In this document: piece by piece, positions 5,880-12,016 of the stretch
Position numbering within the stretch: the first letter of the stretch is position 1
Layout of the letters: each line of letters starts with the position of its first letter
Assembly (NCBI GenBank): GCA_902464595.1
Contig: CABQJX010000084.1
Span: forward strand, 1 to 12,016
Direction: 5' to 3'
Length of the DNA: 12,016 nucleotides
Source: an uncultured Lachnoclostridium sp.
GTDB taxonomy: Bacteria; Bacillota; Clostridia; Lachnospirales; Lachnospiraceae
The notes under the pieces: generated by a model
What the model was told of the DNA's origin: nothing
Database searches by the model: none
Seen by the model: the letters and a program-made list of their open reading frames with translations, nothing else
Translations under genes and position numbers: made by a program

Positions 5880-8831
5880 ATGGCAGACAGAAAAAATTTG
5901 GAACAGGTAAAAGCGCTGGACGCTTACCGTGTAATGGACGAGGGCTTCGTGGAGGAGATGGATTCCAGCGTGATGGTGCTGGAGCACAAAAAAAGCGGCG
6001 CAAAGCTTTTCCTCATGTCCAACGAAGATGAGAATAAGGTATTTTATATTGGTTTCCGCACACCGCCTCATGACAGCACCGGTCTGCCCCATATACTGGA
6101 ACACAGTGTCCTGGAAGGATCGGAGAAGTTTCCGGTAAAGGATCCATTTGTGGAGCTGGTGAAGGGGTCTCTGAATACCTTCTTAAATGCTATGACTTAT
6201 CCGGATAAGACGGTGTATCCTGTAGCCAGCTGCAATGAGAAGGACTTCCAGAATCTGATGGATGTGTATCTGGACGGAGTATTCCACCCGGCTATTTATC
6301 ATGAGCCAAAGATCTTTTTGCAGGAGGGATGGCATTATGAGCTTCCATCTTCCAAGGAGGATCTGATCATCAACGGGGTAGTGTATAATGAGATGAAGGG
6401 AGCGTTCTCGTCACCGGAGAGCGTTTTGGACCGCTTTACAAAGAGCGTCCTCTTTCCCAATACGCCTTACGCCAATGAATCCGGCGGTGATCCGGCAGTG
6501 ATCCCGCAGCTGACCTACGAGGATTTTATCCGGTTCCATCAGAATTATTATCACCCGGCCAACAGCTATGTATATCTTTACGGAAATATGGACATGGCAG
6601 AAAAGCTTGAGTGGCTGGATCGGGAATATCTGAGCAGCTATGACCGGAGAGACTGCCATGCTGACTCTGCTATCCCCATGGAAACCACTTTTGACCATCC
6701 CATTGAAAGAGAGACCACATACTCAGTCACTGGGGAGGAGGGGATTAAGGACCGCACCTATCTTTCCGTTAATACGGTAGTGGGAACAGATCTGGATCCT
6801 AAGCTTTATGTGGCATTCCAGATATTGGAATATACGCTGTTAAATGCACCGGGAGCGCCCTTAAAGCAGGCCCTGATCGACGCCAAGATCGGTCAGGACA
6901 TCTTGGGAGGATACGACTGCGGGATTCTGCAGCCCTATTTCTCTGTCATCGCTAAGAATGCAAACCCGGAACAAAAGGGAGAATTTCTGGCAGTGGTGAA
7001 GGGAACTCTCAGAAAACTGGCCGATCAGGGGATTGACAAAAAAAGCCTGCTGGCAGGATTGAATTTATATGAATTTCGTTACCGTGAGGCGGATTACGGT
7101 TCCGCCCCCAAGGGGCTGATGTACGGCCTTTGGTCCTTAGACAGCTGGCTGTATGACGGAAAGCCTACCCTGCATCTGGAGTATCAAAGAACCTTTGATT
7201 ACCTGAAACAGGCAGTGGACGAAGGATATTTTGAGCAGCTGATACGGGATTATCTCTTAGATAATCCTCATGAGGCAGTGGTGACAGTACGTCCCCGGGT
7301 GGATCAGACGGCCGAGGAGGATCAGGCACTGGCAGACCGGCTGAAGGCTTACAAGGAGACCCTGAGCCAGGAGGAATTAGAGGAGCTTGCAAGGCGCACA
7401 AAAGAGCTGAAGGAGTATCAGGATACCCCATCCTCCCAGGAGGATCTAGAGAAGATCCCCATACTTTCCAGAGAAGATATTGCCCGGCAGGGAGGCGGAT
7501 TTTCCTATCAGATAAAAGAGGAAAAGGGCATTCCTGTGATTCACAGCAGCTTTTTTACAGCAGGTATCGGATACCTGAAGCTTCTGTTCAGGACAGATGT
7601 TCTTCCGAAGGAAGATCTTCCCTATGCAGGGCTTTTGAAGTCAGTGCTGGGATATGTGGATACAGAGGGACACACCTACGGAGACCTTACCAGTGAAATT
7701 TACTTAAACAGCGGCGGCATCAGCTTTTCTATGGCTTCCTATCAGGATCAGAAACAGCAGGGAGGATTTACCGGTGTGTTTACAGCCAGTGCGAAGGTTC
7801 TTTACAGCAAGCTGGATTTCGCATTTTCCATTCTGTCTGAGGTTCTTATGTCCTCAAAGCTGGGGGATGAAAAGCGATTGGGGGAAATCTTAGATGAGAC
7901 CCGGTCCAGGGCAAGAATGAAGCTGGAAAATGCCTCCCACGGCGCAGCAGTAGGACGTGCCCTGTCTTATTTTTCACCGGCGGGAGCCTTTGACGATATG
8001 ACCGGAGGTGTTGGATATTATCAGTTTTTAGAGAAGGTCAGCAGCCGGTATTCCAAGGAAGCAGACTACCGAGGAGAGCTGGCGGCACGGTTAAAGGATG
8101 TGGCAGAAAGGCTTTTTACCGCCTCGAACCTTCTTGTCAGCTACACGGCAGATGAGGAGGGATACAGTTTCCTTCCCCGTTGTCTGGAGGAATTTCTGGA
8201 GGCTCTGCCCAAGGGATGCCAGACTCGTTATGAGTTTCCATTTTCGCCGGAAAACAGAAATGAGGGCTTTAAGACAGCTTCCCAAGTCAACTATGTGGCG
8301 CGCTGCGGTTCCTTTGCCGGAAACATGCCTTATACCGGCGCACTGCGGGTTCTGAAGGTGATCTTAAATTATGAATATCTTTGGATGAACCTTCGGGTAA
8401 AGGGCGGAGCGTACGGCTGTATGAGCAGTTTTGGAAGAAACGGAGACGGCTGCTTTGTATCCTACCGGGATCCCAAGCTGGCTGCAACCGATGAGGTTTA
8501 CGAAGGGATCCCCTCTTACCTTCGCGAATTTTCCATCGATGACCGGGATATGACAAAATATGTCATTGGAACCATGAGCGAGGTAGATATGCCTCTCACC
8601 CCCTCCCAGCGGGGAGCCAGGAACCTGTCCGCTTATTTGAGCGGGATCACGGAGGAAATGGTACAGAGGGAGAGGGAACAGATCTTGGATGTGACCCAGA
8701 AGGACATACAGGCCCTGGCTGATCTGATCCAGGCAGTTCTTGACACAGGAGCCAGATGTGTGATCGGAAATGACCAGCAGATAAACGGTGCTCAGGAAAT
8801 GTTCAAAAGCATAGAAAACCTTTACCACTAG
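5880..8831 (+). CDS. M16C zinc metallopeptidase, presequence-protease (PreP) type
   Basis: Large clam-shell peptidase of the PreP/Cym1 subfamily, which degrades short unstructured peptides; the bacterial substrate is unknown. I choose ATG at 5880 because GGAGAG lies at 5865-5870 with 9-nt spacing; an upstream in-frame ATG at 5820 has no ribosome binding site. This gives 983 aa, normal for M16C. The inverted zinc motif HILEH is at 71-75 with the catalytic Glu at 74, and the distal zinc ligand is E171 in NEMKGA. A charged helical linker runs about 470-525 before the second half (FSYQIKEEKGIPVIHSS). The substrate-binding Arg/Tyr pair is R839 and Y845 (RVKGGAY), at the PreP spacing. No signal peptide is visible, so it should be cytoplasmic. 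All key residues are present and it should be active. It appears to be its own unit, although no strong promoter is seen in the 82-nt gap before it. Confidence 0.93.
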   Translation: MADRKNLEQVKALDAYRVMDEGFVEEMDSSVMVLEHKKSGAKLFLMSNEDENKVFYIGFRTPPHDSTGLPHILEHSVLEGSEKFPVKDPFVELVKGSLNTFLNAMTYPDKTVYPVASCNEKDFQNLMDVYLDGVFHPAIYHEPKIFLQEGWHYELPSSKEDLIINGVVYNEMKGAFSSPESVLDRFTKSVLFPNTPYANESGGDPAVIPQLTYEDFIRFHQNYYHPANSYVYLYGNMDMAEKLEWLDREYLSSYDRRDCHADSAIPMETTFDHPIERETTYSVTGEEGIKDRTYLSVNTVVGTDLDPKLYVAFQILEYTLLNAPGAPLKQALIDAKIGQDILGGYDCGILQPYFSVIAKNANPEQKGEFLAVVKGTLRKLADQGIDKKSLLAGLNLYEFRYREADYGSAPKGLMYGLWSLDSWLYDGKPTLHLEYQRTFDYLKQAVDEGYFEQLIRDYLLDNPHEAVVTVRPRVDQTAEEDQALADRLKAYKETLSQEELEELARRTKELKEYQDTPSSQEDLEKIPILSREDIARQGGGFSYQIKEEKGIPVIHSSFFTAGIGYLKLLFRTDVLPKEDLPYAGLLKSVLGYVDTEGHTYGDLTSEIYLNSGGISFSMASYQDQKQQGGFTGVFTASAKVLYSKLDFAFSILSEVLMSSKLGDEKRLGEILDETRSRARMKLENASHGAAVGRALSYFSPAGAFDDMTGGVGYYQFLEKVSSRYSKEADYRGELAARLKDVAERLFTASNLLVSYTADEEGYSFLPRCLEEFLEALPKGCQTRYEFPFSPENRNEGFKTASQVNYVARCGSFAGNMPYTGALRVLKVILNYEYLWMNLRVKGGAYGCMSSFGRNGDGCFVSYRDPKLAATDEVYEGIPSYLREFSIDDRDMTKYVIGTMSEVDMPLTPSQRGARNLSAYLSGITEEMVQREREQILDVTQKDIQALADLIQAVLDTGARCVIGNDQQINGAQEMFKSIENLYH

Positions 8832-8856
8832 ACCGGCCTCAAAATAAAGGAAAAAT

Positions 8857-8927
8857 GAATCATTGAGAGAAAGCGGATCATTAAGAAAAAACGAATTACA
8901 GCAGAAAAGGAATCATAACAGAAAACC
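8857..8927 (+). repeat. Degenerate 18-bp purine-rich tandem repeats before era
   Basis: Four adjacent units of 17-18 bp start at 8857, 8875, 8893 and 8910, with the approximate pattern GAATCATTnAGAnAAAnC. The first two match at 14 of 18 positions; the third and fourth are more diverged. They fill most of the 120-nt gap between the peptidase gene and era. I see no terminator or good promoter in this gap. Confidence 0.4.
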
Positions 8928-8951
8928 GTGACAGGAGAAAGAGAGCGTTTC

Positions 8952-9863
8952 ATGGAAGAAAATGTACAGAAGAAATCGGGTTTTGTCACTCTGATCGGAC
9001 GGCCAAATGTGGGGAAGTCTACACTGATGAACCATCTGATCGGACAGAAGATCGCCATTACATCCGATAAGCCGCAGACAACAAGGAACAAGATCCAGAC
9101 CGTTTATACGGACGAGAGGGGTCAGATCGTATTTTTGGACACCCCAGGTATCCACAAGGCAAAGAATAAGCTGGGGGAATATATGGTGAATGTGGCGGAG
9201 CACACCCTGAAAGAGGTAGATGTGATCCTGTGGCTGGTGGAGCCCACTACCTTTATCGGGGCAGGAGAGCGCCATATTGCAGAGCAGCTGAATAAAGTGA
9301 CCACCCCCATTATCCTAGTGATCAATAAGATCGATACCGTTAAAAACCAGGACGATATTCTGACCTTTATAGCGGCATATAAGGATGTGTGCAGCTTTGC
9401 GGAGATCGTACCTCTGTCCGCACTGAAGGAAAAAAATACAGACCTTTTAACAGAGCTGATTTTTAAATATCTTCCCTACGGGCCCCAGTTTTATGATGAG
9501 GATACGGTCACAGACCAGCCTATGCGCCAGATAGCTGCTGAGCTGATCCGGGAGAAAGCCCTGCGTCTCCTGGACGATGAGATCCCTCATGGGATCGCAG
9601 TGACCATTGAGAAGATGAAGGAGCGCCCCAATGGACTGATAGACATTGAGGCCAGCATCGTGTGTGAACGGGAGTCCCACAAGGGGATCATCATTGGCAA
9701 GGGAGGAAGCATGTTAAAGCGCATCGGAAGCGAGGCAAGGCGGGAGATCGAGAACATGCTGGAGACCCGTGTAAACCTGCAGCTGTGGGTGAAGGTGCGA
9801 AAGGAATGGCGTGACAGCGAGCTGTATATGAAGAATTACGGGTATAACGAAAAAGAGATCTGA
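8952..9863 (+). CDS. era: GTPase Era
   Basis: Essential GTPase that binds the 3' end of 16S rRNA and assists 30S subunit maturation. ATG at 8952 gives 303 aa, the usual size. AGGAG at 8933-8937 is far (14 nt), but AGAGAG at 8939-8944 is at 7 nt; an in-frame GTG at 8928 has no ribosome binding site. The GTPase motifs are complete: G1 GRPNVGKST (16-24), G3 DTPG (63-66), G4 NKID (125-128) and G5 SAL (156-158). The C-terminal KH domain carries IIIGKGG (246-252) followed by KRIGSEARREIE, the RNA-binding helix. recO begins 17 nt after the stop, the widespread era-recO pairing. Confidence 0.97.
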   Translation: MEENVQKKSGFVTLIGRPNVGKSTLMNHLIGQKIAITSDKPQTTRNKIQTVYTDERGQIVFLDTPGIHKAKNKLGEYMVNVAEHTLKEVDVILWLVEPTTFIGAGERHIAEQLNKVTTPIILVINKIDTVKNQDDILTFIAAYKDVCSFAEIVPLSALKEKNTDLLTELIFKYLPYGPQFYDEDTVTDQPMRQIAAELIREKALRLLDDEIPHGIAVTIEKMKERPNGLIDIEASIVCERESHKGIIIGKGGSMLKRIGSEARREIENMLETRVNLQLWVKVRKEWRDSELYMKNYGYNEKEI

Positions 9864-9880
9864 TAAGGGGCGGATAAAAA

Positions 9881-10531
9881 ATGAGGGAAACCGTATCCAT
9901 GACCGGGATGGTACTGCTGTCAGCGCCGTGCGGGGATTATGACCGCCGCCTGGTGCTCCTTACCAGAGAGCGGGGGAAGATTACGGCCTTCTCTCACGGC
10001 TCCAGAAGGCCGGGGAATGCGCTCATGGCTGCCAGCAGGCCCTTCTGCTTCGGCACATTTGACCTGTATGAGGGAAGGGACGCTTATAATCTTCAATCCG
10101 CGAAGATACTCAATTATTTCGACGGCCTTTCCTCAGATATGGAAGCAGCCTGCTATGGTTCCTATTTTTTGGAAGTAGCTTCCTATTTCGGGCAGGAAAA
10201 TATGGACGGAACGGAGTTTTTAAAGCTTCTTTATCAGTCTCTCAGGGCCCTTTTGACGCCATCTCTCCCCAATCGTCTGGTACGCCGTATTTTTGAACTC
10301 AAGGCAATGGTCATCAACGGGGAATACCGTGAGGAGCCATCCGGCCGTGCTTCTGATTCCTGCCGCTATGCCTGGGAATATGTTGTCTGCTCCCCAGCGG
10401 AATCCTTGTACCAGTTTGCCTTAAAGCCGGAGGTGCTTCGGGAGTTTGAACGGGAGGTAGAGGATGCCAGGCGTGATCTGGTCCATCATCTGTTCCGGTC
10501 ATTGGAAATATTGGAGCTGATGTCCGGCTGA
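9881..10531 (+). CDS. recO: DNA repair protein RecO, short form without the usual zinc finger
   Basis: Recombination mediator that, with RecR, helps load RecA on SSB-coated single-stranded DNA. ATG at 9881 follows AAGGGG at 9865-9870. The N-terminal OB-fold occupies about 1-80 (GMVLLSAPCGDYDRRLVLLT, then GKITAFSHGSRRPGN), and the helical C-terminal domain follows, with the conserved stretch RRIFELKAMVINGEY at 135-149. The protein is 216 aa, shorter than the about 240-255 aa of many Firmicute RecO proteins. The four-cysteine zinc finger expected after the ELK segment is not present; only C161 and C170 remain there, and the region looks shortened rather than frameshifted. E. coli RecO also lacks this finger, so function is probably kept. 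Adjacency to era supports the call. Confidence 0.93.
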   Translation: MRETVSMTGMVLLSAPCGDYDRRLVLLTRERGKITAFSHGSRRPGNALMAASRPFCFGTFDLYEGRDAYNLQSAKILNYFDGLSSDMEAACYGSYFLEVASYFGQENMDGTEFLKLLYQSLRALLTPSLPNRLVRRIFELKAMVINGEYREEPSGRASDSCRYAWEYVVCSPAESLYQFALKPEVLREFEREVEDARRDLVHHLFRSLEILELMSG

Positions 10532-10552
10532 GGAAACTCAGGGAGAATAGGC

Positions 10553-10581
10553 TTGAAATTATAGTGTCTACCAGCTATAAT
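10553..10581 (+). promoter_or_regulatory. Near-consensus sigma-A promoter for the lipoprotein gene
   Basis: TTGAAA (10553-10558) and a perfect TATAAT (10576-10581) are separated by 17 bp. Transcription should start near 10588, giving a leader of about 48 nt. It lies 21 nt after the recO stop and is the best promoter in the window, so the lipoprotein gene should be transcribed separately from era-recO. Confidence 0.85.
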
Positions 10582-10593
10582 AAGCGGTATATA

Positions 10594-10615
10594 CGCTCCG
10601 GCTCATACAGGAGCG
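10594..10615 (+). other. Leader hairpin of the lipoprotein mRNA
   Basis: CGCTCC (10594-10599) pairs with GGAGCG (10610-10615) around a 10-nt loop, beginning about 6 nt after the predicted transcription start. A 5'-terminal stem may protect the mRNA from 5'-end decay, such as that by RNase J. It leaves the ribosome binding site (10623-10631) free. Confidence 0.45.
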
Positions 10616-10635
10616 ATCACAAGGAAGGAAGATAC

Positions 10636-11292
10636 ATGAAGAAATATGTGAGAGGGCTTCTGCTTTTCGTTGCCTGCGTTTCCCTTCTGGGAGGCTGTTC
10701 GAGGTCTGGAAAGGGGAAGGAGGAATTTGCAGAAAATACCCTTTATGTGGCAGAAGACGGCAGTGTTTCCTGGACTTCTGTGGAGACCTACAGCCAGGGA
10801 GATTACAAGACAGAGGAGCTTGAGGAATTTGCAGGCGCAAGGATCAGCGCATTCAACCAGTCCCTTGGCAAGGCCTCAGCCTATAAAAGCGATCATGAGG
10901 GGGAGCCGCTTCCTGTTTTTCTGGAATCAGTTCAAATGGAGGAAGGAAAGGCCGTCCTTGTGACCGGGTATGACGTACCTTCCCGTTTGGTGGAATTTTC
11001 CGCTGATATAGGAGACAGTACCATGCCTTTTGTCTCGATTGAAACAGGGAGAGCTGCAGTTGTGGCAGATCTGGAACAGACCTCTTATATCGATGGAAAG
11101 GGGCAGGAAGCGGACAAGAAAACTCTGTCTGACACAGTGTTAAAGGGAACGGATCTGGCAGTTAAGACCTCCGGCCAGGGAGTGATCGCCACAGAAAAGA
11201 AGATCCAGTATGTGAGCCAGGGCTGCGAGCTGTTAGGAGAAAGAATGGTACGGACTGCTTCAGAGGGAACAAGCTATATTATATTGGAATAG
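10636..11292 (+). CDS. Putative lipoprotein of unknown function
   Basis: Not recognised beyond being a secreted lipoprotein. ATG at 10636 has GGAAGGAAG at 10623-10631. An upstream in-frame GTG at 10564 falls between the -35 and -10 boxes and is excluded. The signal peptide is MKKYVRG followed by a hydrophobic stretch, with lipobox L18-G-G-C21; cleavage before C21 would leave a lipid-anchored mature protein of 198 aa outside the membrane. The mature part is hydrophilic and mixed alpha/beta in appearance, with a short Ser/Lys/Gly-rich linker (22-29), then YVAEDGSVSW and a C-terminal segment with LSDTVLKGTDLAVKTSG. There is one further Cys near the C-terminus and no catalytic motif that I can name. 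It has its own strong promoter and sits between recO and the glycyl-tRNA synthetase gene, where B. subtilis has no such gene. A terminator-like hairpin follows at 11353. Confidence 0.85.
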   Translation: MKKYVRGLLLFVACVSLLGGCSRSGKGKEEFAENTLYVAEDGSVSWTSVETYSQGDYKTEELEEFAGARISAFNQSLGKASAYKSDHEGEPLPVFLESVQMEEGKAVLVTGYDVPSRLVEFSADIGDSTMPFVSIETGRAAVVADLEQTSYIDGKGQEADKKTLSDTVLKGTDLAVKTSGQGVIATEKKIQYVSQGCELLGERMVRTASEGTSYIILE

Positions 11293-11352
11293 AAGGTTAA
11301 TTCTCTATTCATTAAAATATAAGAATGATACCAGGGTCAAAAGGTCAGAAAA

Positions 11353-11383
11353 CCGATGCAAGCTTGCTTGCAAGAGGTTTTTT
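11353..11383 (+). terminator. Terminator-like hairpin after the lipoprotein gene
   Basis: CC (11353-11354) and TGCAAG (11357-11362) pair with CTTGCA (11367-11372) and GG (11376-11377) across a small internal loop, with a CTTG loop on top, followed by TTTTTT (11378-11383). A matching A-run at 11349-11352 means the reverse strand also has a T-run, so it may act in both directions. It lies about 60 nt after the lipoprotein stop and 100 nt before the next start. Confidence 0.5.
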
Positions 11384-11423
11384 GATCTTGGGAGCACGCA
11401 GTGCAGAGCAATCTGGTATCATA

Positions 11424-11446
11424 GGGGTCAAAAGACCTTTTGCCCC
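11424..11446 (+). other. G/C-anchored hairpin in the glyS leader
   Basis: GGGGTCAAAAG (11424-11434) pairs with CTTTTGCCCC (11437-11446) with one bulged T and a very tight loop. The stem could open at its tip, or form GGTC/GACC with an AAAA loop instead. No T-run follows, so it is not a standard terminator. It ends 36 nt before the glycyl-tRNA synthetase start. Confidence 0.45.
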
Positions 11447-11482
11447 CAACATCTAAGAATGAGAAAAGAGAGGATGCGGTTT

Positions 11483-12016
11483 ATGGAAAAGACAATGGAA
11501 AAGATCGTTGCGTTGGCGAAAAACAGAGGGTTTGTTTATCCGGGTTCTGAGATTTACGGCGGTTTGGCCAATACCTGGGATTATGGAAATCTGGGCGTCG
11601 AGCTGAAGAACAATGTAAAGCGTGCCTGGTGGAAGAAATTCATCATGGAGAGCCCCTACAACGTAGGTGTTGACTGTGCGATCTTAATGAATTCCCAGAC
11701 CTGGATCGCCAGCGGACATTTGGGAGGATTCTCAGACCCGCTGATGGACTGTAAGGAGTGTAAGGAGCGGTTCCGTGCAGATAAGCTCATTGAGGATTAC
11801 AATGCTGCTCATGGAATCGAGACCGAGGGTTCTGTGGACGGCTGGTCTCAGGAAGAAATGATGAACTACATCAACGAGAAGAATATCTGCTGTCCAAGCT
11901 GCGGCGCACACAATTTCACAGATATCCGTCAGTTTAACCTGATGTTTAAGACCTTCCAGGGCGTTACCGAGGATGCAAAGAACACCGTATACCTTCGTCC
12001 TGAGACTGCTCAGGGT
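11483..12016 (+). CDS. glyS: Glycyl-tRNA synthetase, homodimeric type (5' part, cut by window end)
   Basis: Class II aminoacyl-tRNA synthetase that charges tRNA-Gly with glycine. It is the single-chain alpha2 type rather than the two-subunit GlyQ/GlyS type of B. subtilis. The start ATG at 11483 has AGAGAGG at 11467-11473 with 9-nt spacing; an earlier in-frame ATG at 11474 touches that site and is less likely. The visible 178 residues contain the family start (KNRGFVYPGSEIYGGLANTWDYGNLG written in part: FVYPGSEIYGG, WDYG), then ASGHLGGFSDP (77-86). A probable zinc site is formed by C90-x2-C93 and C137-x2-C140, and LRPETAQG at 171-178 is the class II motif 2 region at the cut. The open frame continues past 12016. 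No T-box is visible in the leader; the preceding 190 nt hold the candidate inserted element. Confidence 0.95.
   Translation, partial: MEKTMEKIVALAKNRGFVYPGSEIYGGLANTWDYGNLGVELKNNVKRAWWKKFIMESPYNVGVDCAILMNSQTWIASGHLGGFSDPLMDCKECKERFRADKLIEDYNAAHGIETEGSVDGWSQEEMMNYINEKNICCPSCGAHNFTDIRQFNLMFKTFQGVTEDAKNTVYLRPETAQG

Larger units (their letters stand above)
11320..11462. mobile_element. Candidate miniature inserted element (MITE-like)
   Basis: A perfect 9-bp direct repeat TAAGAATGA (11320-11328 and 11454-11462) brackets about 125 bp. Near the two ends of that block are imperfect inverted repeats GGGTCAAAAGGTC (11334-11346) and GACCTTTTGCCCC (11434-11446), matching at 12 of 13 positions. Inside, 11325-11334 pairs perfectly with 11413-11422, 11341-11354 pairs with 11376-11389, and GCAC/GTGC closes a small hairpin at 11394-11404. 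There is no coding capacity. Inverted ends plus a flanking duplication are the signature of a non-autonomous miniature element; no transposase is in the window to pair it with. It could instead be a native structured leader or an extragenic palindromic repeat. Confidence 0.5.

Noticed and set aside
8928..8951. GTG start for era
   Set aside because: No ribosome binding site upstream; the ATG at 8952 gives the standard Era N-terminus and length.
10564..10635. Upstream GTG start for the lipoprotein
   Set aside because: It lies between the -35 and -10 boxes of a near-consensus promoter and would bury the signal peptide.
11325..11422. tRNA-like cloverleaf
   Set aside because: The arms resemble a junction, but there is no TTCGANNC loop, no D-arm pattern and no anticodon arm of correct size.
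11293..11482. T-box riboswitch upstream of glyS
   Set aside because: Glycyl-tRNA synthetase genes of Firmicutes often have one, but the conserved AGGGTGGNACC box and a Stem I with a glycine specifier are not present; the hairpins found do not match the T-box layout.

Overview
The window looks like core chromosome of a Gram-positive anaerobe of the Clostridia, most likely Lachnospiraceae. Reasons: moderate GC, strong GGAGG-type ribosome binding sites, a Bacillus/Clostridium-type RNase J, a short MltG-like protein, a PreP-type M16C peptidase and a homodimeric-type glycyl-tRNA synthetase. The genus is inferred, not proven. All recognised genes are on the + strand; no phage, transposase, CRISPR, tRNA or rRNA is visible.

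Left part (1-5797): RNase J with an unusually long low-complexity N-terminal tail (rnj, 69-2273); a probable weak terminator and a second hairpin (2285-2339); then a tightly packed set made of a membrane-anchored MltG-like protein without the catalytic domain (2352-3050), a TrmR-like O-methyltransferase (3047-3706) and a U32-family TrhP-like protein (3703-4932), joined by two 4-bp ATGA overlaps. A DUF218/YdcF-family membrane protein follows (4970-5797). The order MltG-TrmR-TrhP matches yrrL-yrrM-yrrN/O of Bacillus subtilis. There TrhP makes 5-hydroxyuridine at tRNA wobble position 34 and TrmR methylates it to 5-methoxyuridine.

Middle part (5880-8831): one large M16C zinc metallopeptidase of the presequence-protease type, with intact catalytic residues.

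Right part (8832-12016): a 120-nt gap with degenerate 18-bp tandem repeats, then era (8952-9863) and recO (9881-10531). A near-consensus sigma-A promoter (10553-10581) drives an unrecognised lipoprotein (10636-11292). The last gene is the 5' part of a glycyl-tRNA synthetase (11483 to window end). The order era-recO-gly synthetase is conserved in Firmicutes; the lipoprotein gene is the extra member here.

The most unusual non-coding signal is at 11320-11462, in front of the glycyl-tRNA synthetase gene. It is a roughly 125-bp block with near-terminal inverted repeats (12 of 13 matching) and a multi-stem fold that includes a terminator-like hairpin. Perfect 9-bp direct repeats flank it. It looks like a miniature inserted element sitting in the leader of an essential gene, where a T-box would often be found; no T-box is visible. 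I see no clearly new multi-gene system. The window is mostly housekeeping, with this element, the RNase J tail, the catalytic-domain-less MltG-like protein and the unknown lipoprotein as the main oddities.
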